Shown: in pieces, positions 36,733-44,809 of the stretch
Position numbering within the stretch: position 1 is the stretch's first letter
Layout: each line of letters starts with the position of its first letter
From: UBA4421 sp028228615
Lineage (GTDB): Bacteria > Pseudomonadota > Gammaproteobacteria > Pseudomonadales > Azotimanducaceae
Direction: 5' to 3'
Assembly (NCBI GenBank): GCA_028228615.1
Contig: JAOJBS010000003.1
Location: forward strand, 88,463-152,462
DNA: 64,000 nt
Translations under genes and position numbers: made by a program
Notes under the pieces: generated by a model
The model's database searches: none
What the model saw: only the letters and a program-made list of their open reading frames with translations
Told to the model about the DNA's origin: nothing

Positions 36733-37575
36733 ATGAGCACACAAGACACTTACGTTCCCCCCAAAGTATGGACTTGGGATCAAAGCAGCGGCGGCAAATT
36801 TGCCAATATCAACCGCCCTATCGCTGGTGCAACTCATGACAAAGAACTACCTGTGGGTGAGCACCCACTTCAACTGTACTCTTTAGGCACACCCAATGGC
36901 GTAAAAGTCACCGTTTTGCTTGAAGAACTCCTAGCCCTAGGTTTTAGCGGTGCAGAGTACGATGCCTGGATCATTAATATTGGCGAAGGCCAGCAATTTG
37001 GTAGCGGTTTCGTTGCAGCCAACCCAAATTCAAAAATCCCGGCGTTGATGGACCACAGCACATCGCCCACCACCAGAGTATTTGAGTCTGGTGCGATCAT
37101 GGTTTACCTGGCCGAAAAATTCGGTGCATTCCTACCCACCGACCCATCCCAGCGCGCTGAATGTATGTCGTGGCTATTTTGGCAAATGGGCAGCGCCCCA
37201 TACTTGGGTGGCGGCTTTGGCCACTTTTATGCCTACGCACCGGAAAAGTACGAATACCCAATCAATCGATTTGCCATGGAGGTGAAGCGGCAATTGGACG
37301 TACTGGACCGCAACCTAGCCGAACGCGAGTACCTATGTGGTGAGGACTACAACATTTCAGACATGGCCAACTACTCTTGGTATGGCAACTTAGTGTTAAA
37401 CAACATTTATGAGTCGCGAGAATTCCTTGACGTTGCAAGCTATACCAACGTTGCACGGTGGGCGACACAAATTGAGGAACGCACGGCAGTGCAGCGTGGA
37501 CGCAGAGTCAACCGACCTTGGGGACCAGAAGAAGAGCGTGTCACAGAGCGACATAGTGCCAGCGACTTTGACTAG
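36733..37575 (+). CDS. yghU: Glutathione-dependent disulfide-bond oxidoreductase YghU
   Basis: This 280-residue protein belongs to the YghU/nu-class GST group, which reduces disulfides and organic hydroperoxides with two glutathiones. Typical features are the N-terminal extension YVPPKVWTWD, FANINRPIAGATHDKELP, LYSLGTPNGVKVTVLLEEL with the glutathione-contact TPNG, ANPNSKIPAL, and FESGAIMVYLAEKF. ATG 36733 is preceded by AAGGAG (36721-36726), which excludes the longer frame from 36646. It is a stand-alone gene. A weak hairpin CGGGC-AGAGCC-GCCCG about 130 bases downstream could end the transcript. Confidence 0.95.
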   Translation: MSTQDTYVPPKVWTWDQSSGGKFANINRPIAGATHDKELPVGEHPLQLYSLGTPNGVKVTVLLEELLALGFSGAEYDAWIINIGEGQQFGSGFVAANPNSKIPALMDHSTSPTTRVFESGAIMVYLAEKFGAFLPTDPSQRAECMSWLFWQMGSAPYLGGGFGHFYAYAPEKYEYPINRFAMEVKRQLDVLDRNLAEREYLCGEDYNISDMANYSWYGNLVLNNIYESREFLDVASYTNVARWATQIEERTAVQRGRRVNRPWGPEEERVTERHSASDFD

Positions 37576-37820
37576 CGCTTGCGTACTTGCTTACATTAAA
37601 GCGCACTAGTTGCCATGCCAACGCGGGCTCACCTTGAGTCCGCTGTTGACAACTGATCCGACTAAAACCAAGCAAAACTGAGCAAAAGCTAAATTAGACA
37701 AGGCGGGCAGAGCCGCCCGTCCAAGTTTTTGTTCTCCACACCTGTTATCCACCGCCTTATTTTTACTACTTCATTTCTAACATCTCATTTCTACCACCCA
37801 ACAGCATTTAAGGATTACCA

Positions 37821-38567
37821 ATGACCGAACAAGCCCCCTTAGTTCTTAGAGAAGATGTCGATCAAGTCGCATACCTCACCCTTAACCGACCAGACAAACT
37901 CAACGCGTTAACCGTTTCCATGTTCGAAGAGCTGCGCAAACATGTATCCGATATCAGCAAAGATGTCTCTGTGAGTTGCGTGGTGTTAAGCGGCGCAGGC
38001 AAATGTTTTTCCGCCGGTCACGACTTAGCAGATATTGCTGGTGGCGAGCGAGTGCCCTCACGCGGCTGGCACTCCGAAACCCTGCGCCTTATGGAGTTGC
38101 TGCCTAAGCCGGTCATCGCGGCCGTACACGGTCACTGCTATACCGGCGCGTTGGAGGTTGCCCTTGCAGCTGATTTTATTGTTGCCTCCACTACCGCAAG
38201 ATTTGCCGACACCCATGCTAAATGGGCACTCACACCGGTATGGGGTATGAGCCAACGACTGCCTCGCCGCGTCGGTGTCAGCACGGCTAAACGTATGATG
38301 TTTACCGGCGCCACGCTAAAGGCTGAAGAAGCATTGAGAGTGGGCTTGGCTGAAGTGGTTTTCAACAACGATAACTTTATTCACGAAGTGGCTGATATGT
38401 GCAAAGCCATCGTAGATAATTCTTCATTCACTCATGCTGCAAATAAAAAGCTAATCGAGACTACCGACGGTAAATCGTTAGACGGCGGACTGCAGTGGGA
38501 AGTGTATGCAAGCGAAGGCGTGGGACCTGACATGCAGGCGCGCATTGCTGCCTTTAGCAAAAAATAG
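37821..38567 (+). CDS. Enoyl-CoA hydratase/isomerase family protein (crotonase)
   Basis: This 248-residue crotonase has the oxyanion-hole segments SGAGKCFSAGHDLADI and HGHCYTGALEVALAADF. The first catalytic glutamate is kept (E112), whereas the second glutamate position reads histidine in FADTHAKWALTPVWG, a substitution found in a large crotonase subgroup, so hydration of enoyl-CoA should not be assumed. Acyl-CoA binding should be intact. It starts at ATG 37821 with AAGGA upstream. It is monocistronic and ends in a long terminator hairpin. It could serve fatty-acid or aromatic side-chain catabolism. Confidence 0.92.
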   Translation: MTEQAPLVLREDVDQVAYLTLNRPDKLNALTVSMFEELRKHVSDISKDVSVSCVVLSGAGKCFSAGHDLADIAGGERVPSRGWHSETLRLMELLPKPVIAAVHGHCYTGALEVALAADFIVASTTARFADTHAKWALTPVWGMSQRLPRRVGVSTAKRMMFTGATLKAEEALRVGLAEVVFNNDNFIHEVADMCKAIVDNSSFTHAANKKLIETTDGKSLDGGLQWEVYASEGVGPDMQARIAAFSKK

Positions 38568-38627
38568 CTCATCAAAGCAGCTAACAATAAGTCGCTAGCA
38601 AAAAGTTACTAACAAAAAGTCACTAAT

Positions 38628-38691
38628 AAAAAATGACCGCTACGCTGCAGATGCCGGGTATCCGGCATCTGTAATGGGTGGTCAATTTTTT
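38628..38691 (+). terminator. Long terminator hairpin after the crotonase gene
   Basis: The core CAGATGCCGG-GTAT-CCGGCATCTG (38648-38671) is a perfect 10-bp stem. TGACC (38634-38638) can close an outer stem with GGTCA (38680-38684), which is followed by ATTTTTT. Just upstream, three imperfect 14-base repeats of the type AAAAAGTnACTAA occur at about 38586-38632. Confidence 0.85.
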
Positions 38692-38792
38692 AAAATAATC
38701 ACCGAACAACTGACAAACAATAGAACTGCAATAGAACTGCAATAGATCTAGAATCGACTTGGAATAAAATAGCAAGGCTAGAGAAAGACACA

Positions 38793-39356
38793 ATGCTCAA
38801 AAATCTACATAACCCCCTCAGCAACGCCCAAGTGTTGCTAGAGCCTTTGGCCCCTGAGCATCATGAGGCATTGCGTCTGGCTTGCGCTGAAGACCAAGAG
38901 ATATGGGACATTTATCCTAACTCAATGCTGGGCGAACACTTTGACAAAGCCGTCGCCGACATGGGTAGGGCTCAAGACCGAGTGGTATTTGCTGTCATCA
39001 AAATTGACCTACACGGTGCACAAAAAGTCGTCGGCATGACCAGTTACATCAACCCAGACCTCCAAGGCGTGGTGGAAATCGGCGGCACTTATATCAGCCC
39101 CGAAGTTAGAGGAACAGATTTCAACCTGACTATGAAGCGATTACTCATAGAACACGGTTTTGCCTGTGGTTATCGTCGTATTGAATTCCGTGTGGATGTG
39201 CGCAATAAACGCTCACAAAGAGCAGTACTCAAACTAGGGGCAAAACAAGACGGCATTTTGCGCAAGAACAGGATCACCTGGACAGGCCATATCCGTGACA
39301 CAGTAGTATTCAGTCTTTTCCAAGACGAATGGCAGACAACTCACGGCAATGCCTAG
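38793..39356 (+). CDS. GNAT family N-acetyltransferase
   Basis: This 187-residue acetyltransferase resembles the RimJ/RimL-like GNAT group: LLEPLAPEHHEALRLA at the start, VVGMTSYINPDLQGVVEIGGTYISPEVRGTDFN around the core strands, LLIEHGFACGYRRIEFRVDVRNKRSQRAVLKLG with the acetyl-CoA binding region, and a C-terminal RDTVVFSLFQDEW. It would transfer an acetyl group from acetyl-CoA to an amine, with an unknown acceptor. The closest general type acts on protein N termini or small amines. Start ATG 38793; GAGAAAG lies nearby. It is not linked in operon form to the neighbours. Confidence 0.88.
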   Translation: MLKNLHNPLSNAQVLLEPLAPEHHEALRLACAEDQEIWDIYPNSMLGEHFDKAVADMGRAQDRVVFAVIKIDLHGAQKVVGMTSYINPDLQGVVEIGGTYISPEVRGTDFNLTMKRLLIEHGFACGYRRIEFRVDVRNKRSQRAVLKLGAKQDGILRKNRITWTGHIRDTVVFSLFQDEWQTTHGNA

Positions 39357-39387
39357 CTGGCGCTATAGTACTTGGCGAGTTTGGCAG

Positions 39388-40056
39388 TTACCCCACAGAC
39401 ATAGCTAAAACGCGGGAAATTTCGGTAAACCCCTTGCCACTTTCTTCGCGCCATTCGTTGAACGCATCTTGGGTAAGGAACAGTGCCTTTTGACTGGTGG
39501 GTTCTTTTTCCACCACCCCGGCGCCGACTAATGCAGAGACAACATCTCTACTCAAAAGGGGCGTTTCAAAACCAATAAAACGTAGAAAATAGCGCCCACT
39601 CTGGCCGCCCAAACGCGCTCCGCGTTTTTTCAACAGCAACCACATTTGGACAAAGTCATCTTCAGGCCAGTTGGCTAAAAACTTGCCGAATGAACCATGC
39701 TCACGGCGAATATCCAGCATAAATTGAGCATTCTCTCGGACACTGCGGATCTTCGTACCGTGGCGCACAATATCGGTATTTTGCTGCAAAACTTCCAACT
39801 CTTCGTCGGCCAACATGGCGCAATGAATGACATCAAATTCATTAAACGCTTTTTCGAATCCAGGCCATTTAGCGGTAATGATTTTCCACACAAAGCCCGC
39901 ACGAAAAACACAGGCAGTCATCTCAGCCAACACATCAGCGTCATTCAATTTGGCGAGGTTTACCTTTTTCTGCGGGTTACCCAGCAGCGCCTCAAGGGCA
40001 TTTTCGCCCCCCTTACGCCGAGCGGCTCGCTGATAAATTTTGTCAAATGAATCCAT
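39388..40056 (-). CDS. DNA-3-methyladenine glycosylase I family protein (Tag-like)
   Basis: This 222-residue protein belongs to the DNA-3-methyladenine glycosylase I (Tag) family of base-excision repair. The region LAEMTACVFRAGFVWKIITAKWPGFEKAFNEFD corresponds to the Tag core with the catalytic glutamate position, and FLRFIGFETPLLSRDVVSAL matches the later helices. The zinc-binding cysteines and histidines of E. coli Tag (near both termini) are not evident here, so it is a divergent branch. It may remove alkylated adenines, but substrate is unproven. It is a single gene convergent with the GNAT gene. Confidence 0.82.
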   Translation of the reverse strand: MDSFDKIYQRAARRKGGENALEALLGNPQKKVNLAKLNDADVLAEMTACVFRAGFVWKIITAKWPGFEKAFNEFDVIHCAMLADEELEVLQQNTDIVRHGTKIRSVRENAQFMLDIRREHGSFGKFLANWPEDDFVQMWLLLKKRGARLGGQSGRYFLRFIGFETPLLSRDVVSALVGAGVVEKEPTSQKALFLTQDAFNEWREESGKGFTEISRVLAMSVG

Positions 40057-40335
40057 GACGTGTTCTCACTCGTTATTATTAGTTTTCTGTCTTACATCAG
40101 AGTATTCAGTCCGAGTAATAGCGCTAGGTAACCGCTCTTACTGTTCACCGCAGCCCTGAGTTTTAGCGCCAAAGTTCGGCTAGGCAGCCGCCAAACAGAT
40201 TGCGATACGCTACGGCAATCTTATCCGCAATTACAGGCCAAGACGGAAATCTCGTGGAAAATTTTACCGTCAATCATGCCTAGTAATTAGCCCGACCTTT
40301 CGGCATCTTAAGCAACAAAAAATAAAGGAACAAAA

Positions 40336-41619
40336 ATGTCATCCATTCTAAGCCAAGTTCTCACGTTGCCCTGTGGCGTAAGCGTTCCAAATCGCATCTG
40401 CAAGGCGGCTATGACTGAAGGTCTGGCATCCCCCAAAGGCCTCCCCACACCCGAACTGGAGCGGCTCTATGGACTATGGAGTGATGGCGGTGCAGGCATC
40501 TTGCTTTCAGGCAACATACAAGTTGACGCAGATCACTTAGAGCGGCCAGGCAATGTTGTGGTAGATAAGGTTCCAGATAATGAAATGCACGCTGCACTTA
40601 GCAATTGGGCCGCCCAGGGCACCAGAGCCGGCAACCATTTCTGGGCTCAAATCAGCCACGCAGGGCGACAAACCCAAACTGGCGTAAACAAAACGCCGAA
40701 AGCCCCTTCAGCAGTTGCCGTAGGCATACCGGGTGGCCAATTTGGCAAACCCATTGCGCTGACTATTGCAGAAATTCAAGACATAGTCGCGCGCTTTGCA
40801 ATCTGCGCTCGGGCCTGTAAAGACGCAGGATTTACCGGGGTTCAAGTACACGCAGCCCACGGTTATTTACTTTCACAATTTCTCAGCCCCAGAAGCAACC
40901 TACGGGAAGATCAATACGGCGGCAGTCTAGAAAATCGCGCGCGGGCACTCATTGAAGTTATCACCGCCATTCGCCAAGCAGTAGGCCCAGAGTTTCCCAT
41001 TTGCGTAAAACTCAACAGCGCAGACTTCCAAAAAGGCGGCTTCGCATTTGAAGACAGCCTTGTTGTTGCCAAGTGGTTAGAAGAGGCCAGCGTAGATATG
41101 CTGGAAATTTCCGGTGGTACCTACGAGCAACCCAAACTCATTGGGGTTGAGGGTGTAGAAGCTGTTGAAGAGCAAAATGTAAAAGCATCAACGGCCATGC
41201 GCGAAGCCTACTTCGTGGATTTTGCCATCACCATGCAAGAACATGTATCCATCCCCTTGATGGTGACCGGTGGATTTAGACAACTTGTAGTAATGGAAGA
41301 AGCTGTGAGCAGCGGCGGCGCTGACATGATAGGTATTGGCCGCCCAATGTGCGTTTTAACCGATGCGCCGAATAGACTTTTTGCTGGCCAAGCAGAATTA
41401 CCAAGGTACGAGCAAGAGCTGTCGCTGTTCCCCAAATGGTTGTCGTTTCTCGCCAACTTAAAGCCGTTTTGGGCATTGGCGACATTTGGTGTGCAATTTT
41501 GGTACTACGCGCAACTAGAGCTACTTGGGAGAACCGGCGAAGCCAAGGTTGAGATGACGCCGTTTCAGGCGACTAAGCGAATCCAGGCCTTTGAAAAACA
41601 ATGGTTGAGTGAGCGTTAG
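40336..41619 (+). CDS. NADH:flavin oxidoreductase (Old Yellow Enzyme family)
   Basis: This 427-residue FMN enzyme of the OYE/2,4-dienoyl-CoA reductase-like family has the N-terminal PNRICKAAMTEGLA, the active-site QISHAGRQTQ, VQVHAAHGYLLSQFLSPRSNLREDQYGGSLENRAR with the catalytic His-His pair region, and MIGIGRPMCV for FMN phosphate binding. It lacks the 4Fe-4S domain of dienoyl-CoA reductase. It should reduce activated C=C bonds in enones or related compounds. AAGGAAC precedes ATG 40336. The C-terminal 60 residues contain a hydrophobic stretch, FWALATFGVQFWYYAQLELL, which is unusual for a soluble OYE. It ends with a terminator. Confidence 0.93.
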   Translation: MSSILSQVLTLPCGVSVPNRICKAAMTEGLASPKGLPTPELERLYGLWSDGGAGILLSGNIQVDADHLERPGNVVVDKVPDNEMHAALSNWAAQGTRAGNHFWAQISHAGRQTQTGVNKTPKAPSAVAVGIPGGQFGKPIALTIAEIQDIVARFAICARACKDAGFTGVQVHAAHGYLLSQFLSPRSNLREDQYGGSLENRARALIEVITAIRQAVGPEFPICVKLNSADFQKGGFAFEDSLVVAKWLEEASVDMLEISGGTYEQPKLIGVEGVEAVEEQNVKASTAMREAYFVDFAITMQEHVSIPLMVTGGFRQLVVMEEAVSSGGADMIGIGRPMCVLTDAPNRLFAGQAELPRYEQELSLFPKWLSFLANLKPFWALATFGVQFWYYAQLELLGRTGEAKVEMTPFQATKRIQAFEKQWLSER

Positions 41620-41640
41620 CAAAGTAAGCTTTGACCAGAG

Positions 41641-41674
41641 CGACCCAGTCTTTATCTATCGACTGAGTCGTTTT
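41641..41674 (+). terminator. Terminator after the OYE gene
   Basis: CGACCCAGTC (41641-41650) pairs with GACTGAGTCG (41661-41670) with one C-A mismatch and a 10-base loop, followed by TTTT. It starts 21 bases after the stop. Confidence 0.65.
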
Positions 41675-41765
41675 GGTTAGAACAACTTTCGTTAACAACA
41701 TTGGAACCATCTGCACGCTGACCCTTCCAAGCTGGAATTAAAAGTAGCTAAATTGGGTTAGAAAT

Positions 41766-42533
41766 CTAGGCCAACGAAGTACTGACAAACACCATATAGA
41801 ACACGACGCCGATCAGCGCCACAGCGGAGATTGTGGTCAGCACGTCACTTTGTTGATTGTTTGCAACCACGGCTTTTTCTGGCGCAGCTAAGAAAAGTAT
41901 GATGCGTAAATACAATACGTATTGCAGTGATAACACGCCAAACATCAGTAATGACGTCATAGAGGCCAACTCGTAGATGTCCTGCAGGCCTGTGACCGCG
42001 CCAATAATCACCCCCACCAACCCTATGCTGGGAAGATATCGACCAAGCGCTCTAAGTGAGTCACCTTTGCCGCTGAGCTTATTTAGCCCAAAGACCACTA
42101 CGATTGAAAAACTCACATAAACAAGCGCAAATCCGTCAATAAAGGCACTGGCATTGGCTGCATATATTTCAGCGAAATATACGCCGACAACAAAGAGCAG
42201 TATGGCGAAGACCTTAAAGCCCCAGTGTGCTGTATCTGCGTAAGTCCCAACGTCCCCGCTCAACAACTGCAAGGGCAATTTCAATATCATTGCAAAAACC
42301 ACCGTGAGCAGCGCCATGCTGGCCATGAGATGGAACGCAAATAAATCCTCTTGATTGGCGAGCAACCCTACTGATGCGATGACCAAAAACAGCAATCCAA
42401 TATCTAGGATAATTTGATTGGCCACTAACAAAAACCGTTGCCAAGAAAATCCATTGGCCACCAGCACCAACAGTAGTGGCCCAAACACCATGGCTAATCC
42501 CGGCATGTCTATCGACCCAGCAAAGGCAAGCAT
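41766..42533 (-). CDS. Polytopic membrane protein of unknown function
   Basis: This 255-residue protein has about seven or eight hydrophobic helices, for example LAMVFGPLLLVLVANGF, QIILDIGLLFLVIASVGLL, LLTVVFAMILKLPLQLL, VFAILLFVVGVYFAEIY and a C-terminal ISAVALIGVVFYMVFVS. I do not recognise the family. The start at ATG 42533 has GGAGAG upstream. It has no evident cofactor or transport motif. It lies between the OYE gene and the haloalkane dehalogenase gene on the minus strand, 155 bases after the dehalogenase stop, so co-transcription with it is possible. A transporter or regulator role is pure guess. Confidence 0.75.
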   Translation of the reverse strand: MLAFAGSIDMPGLAMVFGPLLLVLVANGFSWQRFLLVANQIILDIGLLFLVIASVGLLANQEDLFAFHLMASMALLTVVFAMILKLPLQLLSGDVGTYADTAHWGFKVFAILLFVVGVYFAEIYAANASAFIDGFALVYVSFSIVVVFGLNKLSGKGDSLRALGRYLPSIGLVGVIIGAVTGLQDIYELASMTSLLMFGVLSLQYVLYLRIILFLAAPEKAVVANNQQSDVLTTISAVALIGVVFYMVFVSTSLA

Positions 42534-42688
42534 ATTTCTCTCCAACTTATTATTATTCTTCTCTAAGCATCCTATTTACTTACCGTCTGCACAACTAACA
42601 ATAGGGCTGTACTATCTTCCCGCACAAGCTCACTAGCGCCGGTAGTAAGACCGGCAACACTAGCGCAAATTTTACTCAGCTATAACCT

Positions 42689-43654
42689 TCACTCTGCCGC
42701 GATTCGGCCTAACAGTACGGACGCCACTTCTTTGCCATGAGAGTTTTGCAAAAAATGCCCTGCGTCTGGAATACCATCAAAGGAGGCATTCATTCGCTCG
42801 GCCCAAGTTCTACCCCAAGCCTCGGTAAATACATCATCTGCACACCCCCAAATAAAGTAAACGGGTTTACGCCATTGCAACAGGGTCTTGTAATGATGGG
42901 TTTGCGCTGCCGCATTGCCATTAAGGTAGCTGTCCAATGGAATAGACAATGGGAATTTCCGGTAGCCGTTATAAGCTTCGTCAGGTAAGCCTTTATAAGG
43001 CGCAGCAAACCCCTCATACATTTCTAACGCCTTGCCCTCAATCGCTGGCGGCGTGCCATTCACTAACGCTGGAAAAATGACTTCAGGACCAGCGAGACCG
43101 GCGCTGAGCACCAACAGAAGCGCCAAATCAGGCTGAGTGCGATGGAACCGCCCACCCTCATGCCAAGCAGCATTCCAATTGCGAATACCCTCACTGTATT
43201 CGTATTCAGGGTGATGTAGCCATGTATTCATAATGCACAGACGGTCAAAGCGCTCTGGCATATAAACCGACTGCGCCAAGCCAGTAGGCCCGCCCCAGTC
43301 TTGGCAGACCAGCGTAATATTTTTTAAATCTAGGGCATAAATGAGACTGGTCAGTACCTCAGTGTGCCGTGCAATGGTGTACCAATTAAAATCTGTCGGC
43401 TTATCAGAGCGCCCGAAACCCAAGTGATCTGGAGCAATACAGCGATATCCAGCCTCCACTAACTGCGGGATTATGTCTCGATAGAGATAAGACCATGCGG
43501 GCATACCATGCATAAGCAGCATGACCGGCCCATCTTTGGGACCCTCATCAACGTAGTGCACGCGCATGTCCTGCCAGGCGTGATAATTGGGCGCATAGGG
43601 AAAGTCTGCAATGTGCGCAAAATTGGCGTCTGGGGTTCTAATAAAATCTGTCAT
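42689..43654 (-). CDS. Haloalkane dehalogenase (alpha/beta hydrolase)
   Basis: This 321-residue alpha/beta hydrolase matches haloalkane dehalogenases of the DhlA-like branch. The nucleophile is D119 in VCQDWGGPTGLAQ with the halide-stabilising W120 next to it, the oxyanion region is MHGMPAWSYLYRD, and the base is H300 in PDAGHFLQ. The acid is probably in WGCADDVF. Usual length. It would release halide from short haloalkanes or, since position 51 has Met where DhlA has Glu, from a different set of substrates; epoxide hydrolase activity is an alternative. GGGAG precedes ATG 43654. It is divergent from the VOC gene. Confidence 0.85.
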   Translation of the reverse strand: MTDFIRTPDANFAHIADFPYAPNYHAWQDMRVHYVDEGPKDGPVMLLMHGMPAWSYLYRDIIPQLVEAGYRCIAPDHLGFGRSDKPTDFNWYTIARHTEVLTSLIYALDLKNITLVCQDWGGPTGLAQSVYMPERFDRLCIMNTWLHHPEYEYSEGIRNWNAAWHEGGRFHRTQPDLALLLVLSAGLAGPEVIFPALVNGTPPAIEGKALEMYEGFAAPYKGLPDEAYNGYRKFPLSIPLDSYLNGNAAAQTHHYKTLLQWRKPVYFIWGCADDVFTEAWGRTWAERMNASFDGIPDAGHFLQNSHGKEVASVLLGRIAAE

Positions 43655-43791
43655 AAGTCCACTCCCTTATTGTTTTTGTGTTTTTGTATCGCTCGCGAAT
43701 CTGCTGTTTAACTCGCACAATTTCTAATGACAGCCATTAAACGCTTTAGCAGTATATAATACTTTTTTTCGAAAAATTCACGGAACAGCTC

Positions 43792-44406
43792 ATGGCTAAA
43801 CTTGACCACATAATGTTCGCCACACCGGACTTAGATCATGGTATCGAAGAGATAGCTGATTTAACCGGTGTAAGGCCCGCCTTAGGCGGCTCTCACCCGG
43901 ATATTGGTACACGCAACGCGCTGTTATCCCTAGGTGAAGACCAATATCTAGAAATCATCGCCCCGGATCACAGCCAGAATCTTTCGGGCACTACCGGCGG
44001 GCTCCTCCTTGAACACGGCGGTTCGGGCATACGCGGCTGGGCTGTGGCCACCACAGATCTAAATTCTCTAGCCGACTTTGCAACAAATGCGGGCTATGGC
44101 TGCCAAGACATCATAGATATGAGCCGGACCACACCAGAAGGGGTGCATTTAGAATGGCAGCTACGATTTCTGACTGGCAATAATCTACTGCCCTTTTTCA
44201 TCGACTGGAAGGTTTCGCCACACCCAGCCCTAAGCACACCAAAGGGTTGTTCATTAATAGAATTTTGCGTTGCAACCCAAGATATTGCTAAGTATCAACA
44301 ACTCATGAACGCGCTAGATTTAGAGGTATCTATGACCAGTGACGGCAATCGCTTCGAAGCCGCACTGCAAACACCCAGGGGCATCGTTGAGTTAGGTCAT
44401 TGGTAA
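43792..44406 (+). CDS. VOC family (glyoxalase-like) protein
   Basis: This 204-residue protein has the vicinal-oxygen-chelate fold in the glyoxalase-like form: MAKLDHIMFATPDLDHGIEEI at the start with the first metal His, RNALLSLGEDQYLEIIAPD, and a second half WKVSPHPALSTPKGCSLIEFCVATQDI. The HxxWxL-like element VHLEWQLRFL supplies a candidate ligand. Members include dioxygenases, glyoxalases and epimerases; the substrate is unknown. GGAAC lies seven bases before ATG 43792. It is divergent from the dehalogenase gene and has no co-directional partner nearby. Confidence 0.82.
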   Translation: MAKLDHIMFATPDLDHGIEEIADLTGVRPALGGSHPDIGTRNALLSLGEDQYLEIIAPDHSQNLSGTTGGLLLEHGGSGIRGWAVATTDLNSLADFATNAGYGCQDIIDMSRTTPEGVHLEWQLRFLTGNNLLPFFIDWKVSPHPALSTPKGCSLIEFCVATQDIAKYQQLMNALDLEVSMTSDGNRFEAALQTPRGIVELGHW

Positions 44407-44809
44407 GGGGCACTCTAGCTCCTGTAACTAGGGTAGCTAGCAATGACCTGCCCAAGCGACTGAGGAGCATATCCTAGGCGCAAATCCCAGGTCCGCCCAA
44501 AACGCAAGGGTTCTCTCTACCCATCCGTTGCGTACACCATATTTCCTATAGCTTAGGTCAGCACAAACACATTATTATGTTTCTAAAGAATGCCACTGGG
44601 GAGCGGTATCATGATGGAACTTGAGTATTTTGATGCGTCAATAGTCGCGCGAGCTAGGCCTATTCAAACAACCTCAACCGAGGCTAATCAGGGCGCGGCC
44701 ATATCAGGCGGCTGTATGAAAGACAAATCGTTGCTAAAAATCTGGGTTATGATGCGGCGGAGTTGAGAGAGTATCGCTACATAGCGTCAGATCTAGCGGA
44801 AGAAAAAAA
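44407..44809. other. 403-base gap with a possible small or broken gene
   Basis: At 44611 an ATG with GGGGAG upstream opens a 51-codon frame (MMELEYFDASIVARARPIQT, ending 44766). In another frame a 46-codon stretch from 44688 to TAG 44828 reads LYERQIVAKNLGYDAAELRE and IASDLAEEKK, which looks like real helical protein. A single-base shift near 44690-44700 would fuse them into about 75 residues. It may be a frameshifted small gene, but I do not recognise it. Confidence 0.4.

Noticed and set aside
37703..37718. Strong terminator after yghU
   Set aside because: The stem is only five pairs and the T-run lies some ten bases further, so I did not list it as a feature.
42630..42664. Hairpin GCCGGT-AGTAAG-ACCGGC flanked by CACTAGC repeats as a mobile-element end
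   Set aside because: No transposase, no target duplication and no second end are present; it is more likely a weak terminator after the dehalogenase gene.
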